Of a stretch of DNA of 64,000 nt, positions 1 through 10,400 are shown piece by piece; position 1 is the first letter of the stretch; the number at the start of each line of letters is the position of its first letter. Below the pieces are notes generated by a model. The model was not told where the DNA came from, ran no database searches, and saw only the letters and a program-made list of their open reading frames with translations. The stretch comes from JAVVHE01 sp038238915 (GTDB taxonomy: Bacteria; Pseudomonadota; Alphaproteobacteria; Sphingomonadales; Sphingomonadaceae): contig JBBSFH010000013.1 in NCBI GenBank assembly GCA_038238915.1, positions 31,600 through 95,599 on the forward strand. Reading direction: 5' to 3'. The position numbers and the translations under genes are program-made.

Positions 1-236
1 GGCCCCTCGGGCCCGATCACCACCAGATCGATAAGCTCGGCGCGCGCAAACGCGACCACGGCATCGTTGCCGTCCAGCACCACGTTGGTCGCGATGTCCG
101 CCGTCCCCGCATTCCCCGGCGCGCACCACAGCGCGCCCAGCCCCGACGATCGCCTCAGCGCCCAGCACAGCGCATGTTCGCGCCCGCCGCCGCCTACCAC
201 CAACACCCGCGCACCCGCGCCGCTCACCTGATCCAT
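1..236 (-). CDS. purD: Phosphoribosylamine--glycine ligase, N-terminal part (cut by window edge)
   Basis: Only the first ~78 codons are present, read leftwards from an ATG whose complement is at 234-236. The predicted start MDQVSGAGARVLVVGGGG runs into the GGGGREHALCWAL nucleotide-binding start typical of GAR synthetase, followed by a WCAPGNAGTA segment and a VVIGPEGP segment, all conserved in PurD. The enzyme makes glycinamide ribonucleotide in purine synthesis (cytosol). The open frame runs off position 1, so the ATP-grasp domain lies outside. It lies 54 bases downstream of a small membrane-protein gene on the same strand and is back to back with xseA, a neighbourhood familiar from sphingomonads. 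Confidence 0.9.
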   Translation of the reverse strand, partial: MDQVSGAGARVLVVGGGGREHALCWALRRSSGLGALWCAPGNAGTADIATNVVLDGNDAVVAFARAELIDLVVIGPEG

Positions 237-290
237 AGCGTGCTGCCTTGCGCCAGCCCCCGGCACCGCCGCAAGCTCCGCCGCCGCGCG

Positions 291-770
291 TTACCGGACC
301 ACCATCCGCAGTTCATAAGGATCGCCCCCACCATCGCGCGCGCAGCGGACCGAGATCGCGGACGCGCTCGCCCTGCCCGTGCAGGTTTCGGGGTTCTTCG
401 CCTTGTCGCCCGACCAGTTCCACTCGACCTTGCTGCCATTCACCGTGCCGTCGCCGGTCAGGCGCACCTTGTCCTTGTCCATCGCGCGCTGCCCGCCATC
501 GTAGGCGATCACGCCCAGAGCACCGCCCGATTGGCGCACGCTGTAATAGCGCCCGCGTGCATCGATCCAGTCGGCCGGGAGGCTTAGCGCGCCGGTGCCG
601 GTGCGCGTGGCGGGTGCGGCCCTGTGCGCGGCGGTGGGTCCCGAACCGCCCCCCGTCAGCACCGCTCCCAAATCCACCTTGCCCACCAGCGCGGCCGCGA
701 CCGTGCCGATCGCGCCGATGCTCGCCGCAATCATGATCGGCCAGTAAACGCTCCGTCCCTCGTCCGCCAT
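291..770 (-). CDS. Small membrane-anchored protein of unknown function
   Basis: A 159-residue product starting MADEGRSVYW is chosen; a longer frame to position 800 would enter the short gap to the divergent xseA. One hydrophobic span (about residues 10-30, PIMIAASIGAIGTVAAALVG) near the N-terminus suggests a membrane anchor, with the rest outside. The C-terminal ~90 residues look like a small beta domain (WIDARGRYYSVRQSGGALGVI then WNWSGDKAKNPETCTG) with two cysteines that could pair. I do not recognise the family. It precedes purD on the same strand, but the 54-base gap does not prove an operon. Confidence 0.65.
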   Translation of the reverse strand: MADEGRSVYWPIMIAASIGAIGTVAAALVGKVDLGAVLTGGGSGPTAAHRAAPATRTGTGALSLPADWIDARGRYYSVRQSGGALGVIAYDGGQRAMDKDKVRLTGDGTVNGSKVEWNWSGDKAKNPETCTGRASASAISVRCARDGGGDPYELRMVVR

Positions 771-812
771 TCCGCTTGCTTCCCGAACTGTGGGGAGCAT
801 CTATAAGCGTTG

Positions 813-2345
813 ATGGCTCTCACCCAAACCCTCTCCGCGCCGCCCGGCAACGCCCCCGAGTTCACCGTCACCGAACTTTCGGGCGCACTTAAGCGCACGG
901 TGGAGGATGCGTTCGGGCGCGTGCGCGTGCGTGGCGAGATTAGCGGGTATCGGGGGCCGCACAGCAGCGGCCACATGTATTTCTGTCTCAAGGACGCGGG
1001 CGCGAAGATCGATGCGGTGATCTGGAAGACGGGGCGCAGCACGCTTGCCGTGAAGCCGGAGGAGGGGATGGAGGTGATCGCCACGGGCAAGCTCACCACC
1101 TATCCTGGCAAATCGACCTACCAGATCGTGATCGATCGGCTCGAAGCCGCAGGCGTGGGCGCTCTGCTGGCGCAGCTCGAACGGCGCAAGATCGCACTGG
1201 CCGCCGAGGGCCTGTTCGACGCTGCGCGCAAGCGCGCGCTGCCGTTCCTGCCGCAGACCATCGGCGTCATCACGTCGCCCACCGGCGCGGTGATCCGCGA
1301 CATCCTCCACCGGCTGGCGGATCGGTTCCCGCGGCGCGTTCTGGTGTGGCCCGTCGCGGTGCAGGGGGAAGGGGCAGCTGCGCAGGTCGCCGCCGCAATC
1401 GCAGGTTTCAACGCTGCGCCCGCGCATCTGAAACCCGATCTGATCATTATCGCGCGCGGCGGCGGTTCGATCGAGGATCTGTGGGCGTTCAACGAGGAAG
1501 CCGTCGTGCGCGCGATCGCCGCGTCCGCGATCCCCACCATCGCCGCGATTGGCCACGAGACCGATACGTCGCTCGCCGATCTGGCGGCGGACCGCCGCGC
1601 GCCCACCCCCACGGCGGCGGCCGAAATGGCGGTCCCCGTGCGCGCCGATTTGATCGCGCAGGTGGCGAGCCTCGCCGCGCGGCAGGACCGCTGCGCCACC
1701 CGCCACCTCGAACACGCCACCCAGCGTTCGCGCGCCGCCGCCCAGCGCCTGCCATCGGACCGCGCGCTCCTCGCCTTCGCCACGCAGCGGCTCGATGATC
1801 TGACCGCCCGGCTCCCGTCAGCCCGCGCGCTGCTCGGCATCCGCGCCGAGCGTCTCGCCGCGTCTGGCCGCCGCCTCCCCACCGCGCTGGCGCAAGCGGC
1901 ACGCACGCACGCGCTCCACCTCGATCGCTCGGCGCGCGCGCTCACCCCCGCGCTCCTGAGCCGCCGCACCGCCGCCGCGCAGCGCGATCTCGCGCACAAC
2001 ACCACCTGCCTCGCCAAAGCCGCCACCGCCATCCTCGCCGCCGCCGACCGTGCCCGCGCGCGCGCCGCCGATCCGCTGCGCCACGCGCTGATCGCCACGC
2101 GGGTCCGCACTGCCAGCGCCCAGTTCGCCGCCGCCGCGCGCGTGCTCGAAAGCCTGTCCCCGCTTGCAACGCTCGCGCGCGGCTATGCGGTCGTCCGCCG
2201 CGAGAATGGCGGCGTGCTCGCTTCTGCTGAAGCTGCTGCCAGCGCGCGCGGGATCGTCATCCGCTTCCACGATGGCCATATCGCCGCCGACATTCGCCGC
2301 GCGCCGCCCCGGCTCGTTCCTCCCGTTCAGGATCGCCTGCTCTGA
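813..2345 (+). CDS. xseA: Exodeoxyribonuclease VII large subunit
   Basis: A 510-residue protein. The N-terminal OB fold (about residues 12-105) contains FTVTELSGALKR and SSGHMYFCLKD; the catalytic exonuclease domain carries GVITSPTGAVIRDI, then GGGSIEDLWAFNEE near residue 215 and GHETDTSLADLAADRRAPTPTAAAE near 247, all hallmarks of XseA. The Ala/Arg-rich C-terminal half is the expected long coiled coil that binds the small subunit. With XseB the enzyme degrades single-stranded DNA in both directions. ATG at 813 is preferred to the TTG at 810. The stop overlaps the next start (TGATG), so translation with the DUF2093 gene is probably coupled. xseB is not in the window. Confidence 0.95.
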   Translation: MALTQTLSAPPGNAPEFTVTELSGALKRTVEDAFGRVRVRGEISGYRGPHSSGHMYFCLKDAGAKIDAVIWKTGRSTLAVKPEEGMEVIATGKLTTYPGKSTYQIVIDRLEAAGVGALLAQLERRKIALAAEGLFDAARKRALPFLPQTIGVITSPTGAVIRDILHRLADRFPRRVLVWPVAVQGEGAAAQVAAAIAGFNAAPAHLKPDLIIIARGGGSIEDLWAFNEEAVVRAIAASAIPTIAAIGHETDTSLADLAADRRAPTPTAAAEMAVPVRADLIAQVASLAARQDRCATRHLEHATQRSRAAAQRLPSDRALLAFATQRLDDLTARLPSARALLGIRAERLAASGRRLPTALAQAARTHALHLDRSARALTPALLSRRTAAAQRDLAHNTTCLAKAATAILAAADRARARAADPLRHALIATRVRTASAQFAAAARVLESLSPLATLARGYAVVRRENGGVLASAEAAASARGIVIRFHDGHIAADIRRAPPRLVPPVQDRLL

Positions 2346-2551
2346 TGCTCCAGCGCACTCCCGGCCGCCTCGCGCGGCTTCGCTACACGCTCAACAATTT
2401 CGAAGTGCTGAGCCCGGGCGATCATGTCGTGTGCGCGGTCACCGGCAAGCGCATCCCGCTCGATCTGCTGCGATACTGGTCGCCGCAGCGGCAGGAGCCT
2501 TATGCGGACGCGGTCGCCGCGACGCAGGCTTTCACCAAGGCCCCGCAATGA
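2345..2551 (+). CDS. DUF2093 family protein
   Basis: A 68-residue soluble protein. The segment LRYTLNNFEVLSPGDHVVCAVTGKRIPLDLLRYWSP matches the DUF2093 family, a small alphaproteobacterial domain usually found beside xseA; the single conserved cysteine lies in VVCAVTG. No function is known and I do not propose one. It starts one base inside the xseA stop and ends four bases inside the peptidase gene (ATGA), so the three genes form a tight operon. Confidence 0.85.
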   Translation: MLQRTPGRLARLRYTLNNFEVLSPGDHVVCAVTGKRIPLDLLRYWSPQRQEPYADAVAATQAFTKAPQ

Positions 2552-3450
2552 TCGGGCGCCGGGCGACGCTTGCCGCCGTGCTGGCGGTGGCGGCGTGCAC
2601 CACCTCAGGACCGCTCCCGCCTGTTGCACGGGGCACCGCGCCGCCAGCGCCCGAAGCCGTGCCCATCCTGCGCCCGATCGAACGGGTCGAACCCCGCGAG
2701 TTCGCGTTTCAGGGTGCGCTGATGCAGGGCGGTCTCGCCATCGGCCAGGCCCCGCCCGGTGCGCGCGCCGTCCTGTTCAACGGCGAACCCGTGCTGCTCG
2801 CCCCCGATGGCCGGTTCCTGATCGGCTTCGGCCGCGATGCACCGCCACACGCCACGGTCGAGGCATTGCTTCCGGGCAATGTCCGCGCGCGCCAGACGCT
2901 CACCATCGCCGACCGCGAGTGGCAGATCGAGCGGATTCCCGGCCTGCACCGAGGGACGGGAGAGCCCAGCCCCGCCTACCGCGCGCAGCGCGAACGCGAA
3001 CTGGCGATGATCCATGCCGCCCGCGCCACGCCGTCCACGCTCATGAACTGGACCGAGCGTTTCACCTGGCCCGTCACCGGCCGCATCGCGGGCGTCTTCG
3101 GGTCACAGCGTATTCTGGGCGGCGTCGCGTCCGCGCCGCACGGGGGCCTCGATATCGCGCGGCCAACCGGAACCCCGGTCACGGCGCCTGCCGGCGGTAC
3201 GATCGTGCTCGCCTCGCCGCCGCGCTTCAGTCTGGAGGGCAACATGGTCTTCATCGATCATGGCCACGGCCTCGTCTCGGTCCTGATGCACCTGAGCCGA
3301 ATCGACGTCAGCGTGGGCCAGCATGTGCACCAGGGCGACATCATCGGCGCGGTCGGCATGACCGGCCGCGCGACCGGGCCGCACCTGCACTGGGCGATCA
3401 GCCTAGGCGAAACCCGCGTCGATCCGCAGTTGCTGGTGGGGCCACTGTAG
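2548..3450 (+). CDS. M23-family murein peptidase, lipoprotein
   Basis: A 300-residue protein. The N-terminus MIGRRATLAAVLAVAACTTS is a lipoprotein signal with lipobox VAAC, so the mature protein is probably anchored to a periplasm-facing membrane. A middle beta region is followed by a C-terminal LytM/M23 domain with both zinc motifs: HGGLDIARPTGTPVTAP near residue 197 (HxxxD) and GPHLHWAI near 276 (HxH). Both metal sites look intact, so an active endopeptidase or lysostaphin-like hydrolase is likely rather than an inactive EnvC-type activator. The start overlaps the DUF2093 stop by four bases. A likely role is cell-wall cleavage during growth or division; the exact bond cut is not readable. 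Confidence 0.88.
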   Translation: MIGRRATLAAVLAVAACTTSGPLPPVARGTAPPAPEAVPILRPIERVEPREFAFQGALMQGGLAIGQAPPGARAVLFNGEPVLLAPDGRFLIGFGRDAPPHATVEALLPGNVRARQTLTIADREWQIERIPGLHRGTGEPSPAYRAQRERELAMIHAARATPSTLMNWTERFTWPVTGRIAGVFGSQRILGGVASAPHGGLDIARPTGTPVTAPAGGTIVLASPPRFSLEGNMVFIDHGHGLVSVLMHLSRIDVSVGQHVHQGDIIGAVGMTGRATGPHLHWAISLGETRVDPQLLVGPL

Positions 3451-3619
3451 TACTTTGGCAACACACAAGTTGCTGACTGTGGGAATGCTGTGACAGTTGC
3501 GCGCACTCAGCCGCCCGCAATCCAATTCTATTGACCGGGCTGTCTGCACGAAGTTTGGGGGCTGGGAGACGAGGCTAGGGCAACACTGCCGGTCCGTTCT
3601 GACCATTCAAGGGATTTTC

Positions 3620-6613
3620 ATGCTTCATCCATTCCGCATTCGCTTGCTGACCTCCACCCTCATCGGCTCCGCCGCGCTCATCGGCATCGGCGAGGCGCAC
3701 GCGCAGGTCGCCGCACCCGTTGCGACCACCGCCGCAGCCGTTCCGGCCGACGAGACGATCATCGTCACCGGCACGCTGTTCCGCCGCAAGGATACCGAGA
3801 CCGCCTCGCCCGTCACCGTCGTGACCCAGGATGATCTGAACAAGCGCGGCATCCAGACCACGCAGGCGGGCATCCAGTTGCTGGCCTCGATCAACGGCCC
3901 GGCGCTCACCAACAGCTTCTCGTCGAACGGCGCGTTCGCCAGCGGCGCTTCGGCGGCGTCGTTGCGCGGTCTGAGCAGCAACTCGACGCTGACGTTGTTC
4001 GATGGCCTCCGCGCGACCTATTACCCGCTCGCTGACGATGGCTCGCGCAACTTCGTCGATCTGAATACGATCCCCGACGAGATCGTCGAGAGCTTCCAGG
4101 TTTTGAAGGACGGCGCATCGTCCGCGTATGGCGCCGACGCGATCGCGGGCGTCATCAACATCATCACCAAGAAGCAGGTGGTTGGTCTCCTTGGCAGTGC
4201 CGAAGCGGGGATCAGCGAGCGCGGGGACGCCGCCAATCATCGTATCAGCCTAACCTACGGACATGGCGATCTCGGCCGGGACCGCTATAATTTCTACATC
4301 AGCGGCCACTATGTCGATAGCGATGCGCTGTATAACAATCAGCGGGGCTATCCCTATAACAGCTCCGATCAATCGCGCGTCTGCTACAACGGCGTCTGCG
4401 GACCCAATAACATCTCCAACGGCGTGACGAACGGCGTCTACAATGGGCTATCGACTGCTCCCGACGTGTTGATCGTCCGGCCGTACGACGCCACTAACAC
4501 CGTGAGGTTAGGCCGTTACCAGCTGCTCAACCCGGCAGCGGGTTGCGGCCAAAATTCGACGCCCTACACGCTCTCCGATGCCGATTATGCGGCTAATACG
4601 GCCGCGCCGCGTACCGTGTGCCAGCAGGATCTGGTGCGCGACACCGGCCAGATCGAACCAAAGCTGTATCGCTGGGGCGTCTCGGGCCGGTTGACGGTCG
4701 AGGTCGGCAGCGACGCCGAAGCCTTTGTCGAGGCCAATTACGAGCGCAGCTCGTCTACCTCGACCGGTCAATTCGGGCGCATCCGCGCCACCGGGCCCGC
4801 GGGGATCGTGTTCCCCGCCTACACCACCGCGGCGGGCGCGACGATCCTCACGCTGCCCATCTATGTCTGCCCGCGTGGCACGGTGGTGGCCTGCACCGCG
4901 GCTAACGGCACGCTCAACCCCAACAATCCGTTCGCAGCGCAGGGGCAGGTCGCGCGTCTTGCGGGGCGCCTCTCCAACGTCAAAGAGCAGAATTCGACGC
5001 TGAGCGAGACCTATCGCATCGAGACCGGCATCCGTGGCCACTTCGGCGACGGCTGGGAATATGATTTGGCTGGCACCGCGAACGAAAGCCTGCTGCGGAC
5101 AACCGCCTCGGGATATGTATTCATCCAGCATCTGCTCGATGTGGTGAACGATGGTTCGTTCAATTTCGTCAGCCCGCAGGCGAACAGCCAGGCAACGCTG
5201 GACTATCTGACGCCGACTCAGAGCCTTCACTCGAACTCGCATCTCTATCAGGGCCAGGCCATCCTGAAGAAGAGCTTCTTCCACCTGCCGGGCGGCCAGG
5301 TGCAGGTCGCGGTCGGCGCGGCGGTACGTTACGAAGATCTCTATAATCCCAGCGGCAACCCGGATTACAACGGCCCCACGCAGCGCTATTTCGTGCTCAA
5401 CGCCTTCGGGGCGACCGGCCACCGCAATACCGAGGCCGGTTTCTTCGAAATCAACGCGCCGGTCTTCAAGCAGCTCGAGCTTAACGCTTCGGGTCGGTAC
5501 GACACCTATTCAAGCGGCCAGAGCCACTTCTCGCCGAAGTTCACCGCCAAGTTTACGCCAGTCAAGCAGATCGCCTTCCGCGGCACCTATGCCCAGGGCT
5601 TCCGCATCCCGAGCTTCGCTGAATCGGGCGCGCTGCCGACGACGGGCTACGTCACCGTCCAAGCGAGCCAGTTGCCCCAAGCCTTCCTTGATCAGCATCA
5701 GGTAATCGGCCCGGACGGCAAGTCCCGCAACGACGCCTATCTGCAGGGCATCTCGATCGGCGAGACTACGGTTGGAACTGCAGGGCTCCGGCCCGAAAAG
5801 TCGCGCAGCTTCACGCTGGGCACCATACTGAAGCCGCTGCGCGACGTGACGTTCACGGTCGATTACTACAATATCAAGAAGACCGAGGCGATCACCTCGG
5901 TGAACTTCCAGTCAGCAATCGACGCCTATTATGCGTCCGGCGCGCTCAAGACCGGGCCCGTCACCATCATCCCCGGCGAGGTCGACGTCGATCACCCCAC
6001 CGCTCAGCCGCTCGCGGCGTTCGCGCAGGGTGGGTTCATCAACGCCAATACGATCGAGACATCGGGCCTCGACTTCGGGCTGACCGCTACGCACCGCTTC
6101 AGCGATCGCGTTCGCTTCACTTCGCAGGGCGAAGCGACGTGGATCCTCAAGCTGAACACTAGCTTCCCCGACGGGCACACCGAACATTATGTCGGCACGC
6201 TCGGCAACTTCAACCTGACCGCCGGATCGGGTACGCCGGAGTGGAAGGCGACGTGGCAGAACACGCTCGATGTTGGCGTGTTCTCGTTCACTACGACGGC
6301 GTATTACACCAGCGGCTACAATTACTCGGCCGAAGATCAGGGCAGTGTTGCGGGCGATTGCAGTCTGGTGCCGACCAATCGCGATAACTTGGCGTATCAA
6401 CCCTGCAACGTGAAGTCTTTCATCGAAGTCGACATGCACGCCGAGATCAACGCCACCCCGAACGCCACCTTCTACGTGGATGTGCTCAACGTCGCGGGCG
6501 TGAAGCCGCCGTTCGATGGCACGACCTATGGCGCGTATCTCTACAATCCGGTGGTCGGCGACCAGGGTATTCTGGGTCGCTCGTTCCGGGCGGGCGCGCG
6601 CTTCAAGTTCTGA
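3620..6613 (+). CDS. TonB-dependent outer-membrane receptor 1
   Basis: About 997 residues from the ATG at 3620, which opens a good signal peptide (ending near EAHAQ); upstream in-frame codons would prevent export. A TonB box DETIIVTG lies about residue 42, then the plug domain (ASPVTVVTQDDL, LRGLSSNSTLTLFDGLRA, IPDEIVESFQVLKDGASSAYGADAIAGVINIITKK), then the 22-strand barrel with QGFRIPSFAE and PEKSRSFTLG, ending in GRSFRAGARFKF with terminal Phe. It imports a scarce nutrient using TonB energy. The substrate cannot be read; the barrel class resembles the large sphingomonad/Caulobacter carbohydrate- or peptide-type receptors rather than a siderophore receptor, which is only inference. Confidence 0.93.
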   Translation: MLHPFRIRLLTSTLIGSAALIGIGEAHAQVAAPVATTAAAVPADETIIVTGTLFRRKDTETASPVTVVTQDDLNKRGIQTTQAGIQLLASINGPALTNSFSSNGAFASGASAASLRGLSSNSTLTLFDGLRATYYPLADDGSRNFVDLNTIPDEIVESFQVLKDGASSAYGADAIAGVINIITKKQVVGLLGSAEAGISERGDAANHRISLTYGHGDLGRDRYNFYISGHYVDSDALYNNQRGYPYNSSDQSRVCYNGVCGPNNISNGVTNGVYNGLSTAPDVLIVRPYDATNTVRLGRYQLLNPAAGCGQNSTPYTLSDADYAANTAAPRTVCQQDLVRDTGQIEPKLYRWGVSGRLTVEVGSDAEAFVEANYERSSSTSTGQFGRIRATGPAGIVFPAYTTAAGATILTLPIYVCPRGTVVACTAANGTLNPNNPFAAQGQVARLAGRLSNVKEQNSTLSETYRIETGIRGHFGDGWEYDLAGTANESLLRTTASGYVFIQHLLDVVNDGSFNFVSPQANSQATLDYLTPTQSLHSNSHLYQGQAILKKSFFHLPGGQVQVAVGAAVRYEDLYNPSGNPDYNGPTQRYFVLNAFGATGHRNTEAGFFEINAPVFKQLELNASGRYDTYSSGQSHFSPKFTAKFTPVKQIAFRGTYAQGFRIPSFAESGALPTTGYVTVQASQLPQAFLDQHQVIGPDGKSRNDAYLQGISIGETTVGTAGLRPEKSRSFTLGTILKPLRDVTFTVDYYNIKKTEAITSVNFQSAIDAYYASGALKTGPVTIIPGEVDVDHPTAQPLAAFAQGGFINANTIETSGLDFGLTATHRFSDRVRFTSQGEATWILKLNTSFPDGHTEHYVGTLGNFNLTAGSGTPEWKATWQNTLDVGVFSFTTTAYYTSGYNYSAEDQGSVAGDCSLVPTNRDNLAYQPCNVKSFIEVDMHAEINATPNATFYVDVLNVAGVKPPFDGTTYGAYLYNPVVGDQGILGRSFRAGARFKF

Positions 6614-6630
6614 TCGTATCGCGCGTTGCA

Positions 6631-6656
6631 GGGGGCGGCCCGGAAGGACCGCCCCC
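6631..6656. terminator. GC hairpin between convergent genes
   Basis: GGGGGCGG at 6631-6638 pairs with CCGCCCCC at 6649-6656 around a ten-base loop. It sits 17 bases after the receptor stop and 18 bases before the end of the convergent gene at 6675, so it could end transcripts from both sides. There is no following T run, which lowers confidence that it is a classic intrinsic terminator. Confidence 0.5.
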
Positions 6657-6674
6657 CGGGACCCGCCGCCGTTC

Positions 6675-7208
6675 CTACCGCACGCGGTGCACACGCACCG
6701 CGAAGCCGCGATCGACGACCAGGAAGAAGCTGCCGAGCACGCCGCGCTTGATCTCTGCAGTCGATCCGGCGTGCGGCTTGCGGTAGATTTCTTCCGCGCC
6801 CTGTTGCCGCCAGACGCTGCCATCGGCGAGCCAGAAAATCCATTCGTTCAGGAAACTGCTCTGCAGAGCCTGCAGCACGGTTCCCTCGTAGCGATCGCCC
6901 TTCGGCACGCGCAGCGGTGCGGTCGCGGCTTCGGCGACGCTTTGCGTCTGGGGCAGGCCGAAGCGTTTGTGCCGGTCACGCTCGACATGGGCGCGGTCGA
7001 TCACCACCACTTCGTGATTGGCCTCCGCCGCCTCGAGCGCGGCGATCGCGGCGTCCATGCACGCGAGCCGCGCCTTGTCGTTGGTTTCGTGGCGGCACTC
7101 GACCACCTGCTGCCAGCGATCGGGACGCGGCGGCGGCGGTGCCTCCTGCGCGATGGCGGAGCCCGCGCCCATCCCCAGCAGCATCACAGCGCCCGCGATC
7201 CTCAGCAT
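6675..7208 (-). CDS. Exported protein of unknown function
   Basis: A 177-residue product from the ATG with complement at 7206-7208. The signal peptide MLRIAGAVMLLGMGAGSAIAQ is followed by a proline linker, then CRHETNDKARLACMDAAIAALE, a short helical segment with two cysteines resembling the small two-Cys periplasmic domains of sphingomonads, and a C-terminal beta part (YEGTVLQALQSSFLNEWIFWLADGSVWRQQ). No family is recognised with certainty. It is convergent with receptor 1 and divergent from receptor 2, with about 240 bases before the latter, so it has its own promoter region. The periplasmic location is clear; the role is not. Confidence 0.75.
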   Translation of the reverse strand: MLRIAGAVMLLGMGAGSAIAQEAPPPPRPDRWQQVVECRHETNDKARLACMDAAIAALEAAEANHEVVVIDRAHVERDRHKRFGLPQTQSVAEAATAPLRVPKGDRYEGTVLQALQSSFLNEWIFWLADGSVWRQQGAEEIYRKPHAGSTAEIKRGVLGSFFLVVDRGFAVRVHRVR

Positions 7209-7448
7209 TACGCAACTCCATCCTGGCTTCGTGCCCAGCTTACGCCGCCGCGTGTCCCCCCTCAACCATGTCGAGTGTGTTTTCCGGGCGACAGTGCGTC
7301 CGGTTTCGCAACGCTCACTGCAGAGGATCATTGACGTTCCCCCCACCCTTTCGCTTCAGTGAACATCTGAACCGCAGCGGAAGTCCGTTGCGGCAAGACC
7401 CTACCCGCGCACGTGCCCCGTGCCGGCAACCATCCAGAGGATTTTCCT

Positions 7449-10400
7449 ATGACCACCGATCGGACGATCCGGGCCACATTGCTGGCGACCACCATGTTCT
7501 GCGGCCTCGCGATGGCCGGCTCCGCATTCGCGCAGTCGACCGGCCCCGGTGCGACCGGTGCCCAGAGCGACCCGGCGAAGGGCGCGACTGACGCGACCGG
7601 CCGTGTTGCCGAAGCGCAGGATCTTATCGTTGTCACCGGCTCGCGCATCGCGCAGCCCCAGCTCACGTCGGCGACGCCGCTGACGGTGGTGAGCGCGGCC
7701 GAAATCCGCAACACCGGCTCGTCGCGCATCGAGGATCTCGTCAACAGCCTGCCGCAGGTGTTCGCGGGGCAGAGCGCCAACCTGTCGAACGGCGCGAACG
7801 GCACCGCCACCGTCAATCTCCGCGGACTGGGCACCACGCGCACGCTCGTGCTGGTGAACGGCAAGCGCCTCGTCCCCGGCGATCCTTCCTCCCCCGTCGC
7901 GGATTTGAACTTCATCCCTGCCTTCCTCGTGCAGCGCATCGACGTGCTGACCGGTGGCGCATCGTCTACTTACGGGTCGGACGCGGTTGCGGGCGTCGTC
8001 AACTTCGTGATGGACACCAATTTCGAAGGCTTCAAGCTCGACGCGCAGTACAGCTTCAACCAGCATGATAATGCTGGCGATCAGCGCGCGCGCGACGCGA
8101 ATGCCGCGCGTAATTTCAGCGTTCCTTCGGGCAGCATCATCGACGGGCAGGGCTATCAGTTCAACGTCGCGATCGGCGTGAAGTCTCCCGATGGACGCGG
8201 CCACGCGGTCGTCTACGCGGGCTACCGCACGCAATATGCGGTCACGCAGAATGAGCGCGATTTCTCGAACTGCGCCTTGTTCGAAGGCGGTGATGGCACG
8301 TTCACCTGCGGCGGTTCGGGCACCACCGCGCCCGCGCGCTTCCGCACCAATGGTGCAGCGCCGCTGGCCTTCCGCATCTTCAACCCTGCCACTCATCCGG
8401 TGTCTTTCCCGGTGCCGACGAATGCGCAGGGACTGCCGCTCGATCCGACGACGGGCATGGTCTTCATCAACCCCAACAGTCCAACGACCGACAAGTTCGG
8501 CAAGCCGATCGCGCAAGTGCCATTCATGCTCGGCGACGTCGTTCCGCAATTCGACTTGCGCCCGACGATCGTCGTCAACGGAAACACGGTCCCCAACCCC
8601 AATTTCAACCGCGTCCTGATCTCCGCCACCGGCGGTACTGTCCCGCAGGTGTCCAGCCGCACGCGTGTCTTCGACCGTTCGCTCAACAATGGTACGTTGC
8701 GGCCCTATCGTGGCTCGACCGACGCGTTCAATTACGCCCCCTACAACTATTACCAGCGTCCGGATGAGCGCTTCACGCTCGGCGGTTTTGCCGAATATGA
8801 GGTCGCGGACTTCTTCAAGCCGTATCTCGAAGTCATGTTCATGGACGATCAGACCAATGCGGTCATTGCTCCATCGGGCATCTTCCAGCAGAACCTGAAC
8901 GTCAATTGCGACAACCCGCTGCTGTCGGCCGATGAGGTCACCAACATCTGCACGCGCAACGGCTACGCGGGTGCGGATAGCGCGCCGCTGGTCATCGGTC
9001 GCCGCAACATCGAGGGTGGCGGGCGCGACAGCAACCTCACCCACATCTCCTATCGCATCGTCGTCGGCACCAAGGGCGATCTCGGCGAGGGCTTCTCCTA
9101 CGATCTGTATGCGCAATACGGCCGCACGCGTCAGAACCAGATCTACTTCAACGATTTCTCGCTTCGCCGTTCGCAGAACGCGCTCCAGGTCGTCAACTCG
9201 AACGGCGTTCCCACCTGTAAGTCGGTGCTCGACGGCACCGATCCGACCTGCGTGCCCTACAATATCTTCGGCGGCACCACGACGATCCAGCCCAACGCCA
9301 CGCAGGGCGTCACCCAGGCGGCACTCAACTATCTGCAAACGCCCGGCTTCCAGATCGGCAGCGCTACCGAGCAGGTCGTCTCGGGGTCGATCACCGGCGA
9401 TCTGGGCAAGTTCGGCTTCAAGAGCCCGTTCGCGGATAATGGTGTCGGGATCGCTGTCGGTGGCGAGTATCGCTCCGAAGACCTCCGCACCGACACCGAC
9501 GTCGAATTCTCCACCGGCGATCTCGCCGGCCAGGGTGGCCCGACACTGCCGGTCAAAGGCGGCTTCAACGTCGCCGAAGGCTTCGGCGAAATCAGCATCC
9601 CGCTTGTCGAGCACAGGCCGTTCTTCGAACTGCTGCGCGTCGATGCGGGCTATCGCTATTCGAGCTACAACCGCGCCGGGACGACCGACGCTTACAAGGT
9701 CGAAGCGGTTTACTCGCCGTTCAAGGACATCAAGCTCCGCGGCGGTTACAACCGCGCCGTGCGCGCCCCCAATGCGGTCGAACTGTTCGCGCCGCAGTCG
9801 CAGGGGCTATTCAACGGCAATGATCCTTGTGCGGGCCTTGCCGACGCTGCAGGCCTGGTTCAGGGCTTCACCAAGGCTCAGTGCGCCAATACTGGCGTAA
9901 CCGCCTCTCAGTTCGGCAACGGCTCGATCGATTTAAGCCCGGCGGGCCAGTATACGTCGGTCATCGGCGGTAACCCGAACCTCAAGCCCGAGAAGTCGGA
10001 CACCTACACTGCGGGTGTCGTGCTGACGCCGCGCTTCCTGCCGCGCTTCAGCCTCACGGTCGATTACTTCAACATCAAGGTGAAGAACACCATCAGCGCG
10101 ATCGGGTCACAGGTCATCCTGAACTCGTGCGTGACCAGCGGCAATCTCTGTGAACTCGTCCACCGCGATCCGGCGACGGGCTCGCTTTACCTGAACCCCA
10201 ACGGCTTCGTGAGGAACACCAACCTCAACATCGGCTCGATCGGCACCAAGGGCATCGACGTCGCCGCGTCCTACCGGATCGATTTCAGCGATCTCGGCCT
10301 AGGCCTGCCCGGTGGGCTCGGCTTCGATTTTGTCGGCACCTATCTGTTGAGCCTGACGACCGAACCCGGCGTTCTCGGTCCCGACAACGTCACGCGGCAA

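Noticed and set aside
7401..9614. A 737-codon minus-strand open frame opposite TonB receptor 2.
   Set aside because: Antisense shadow of a clear receptor; low-complexity composition, no motif.
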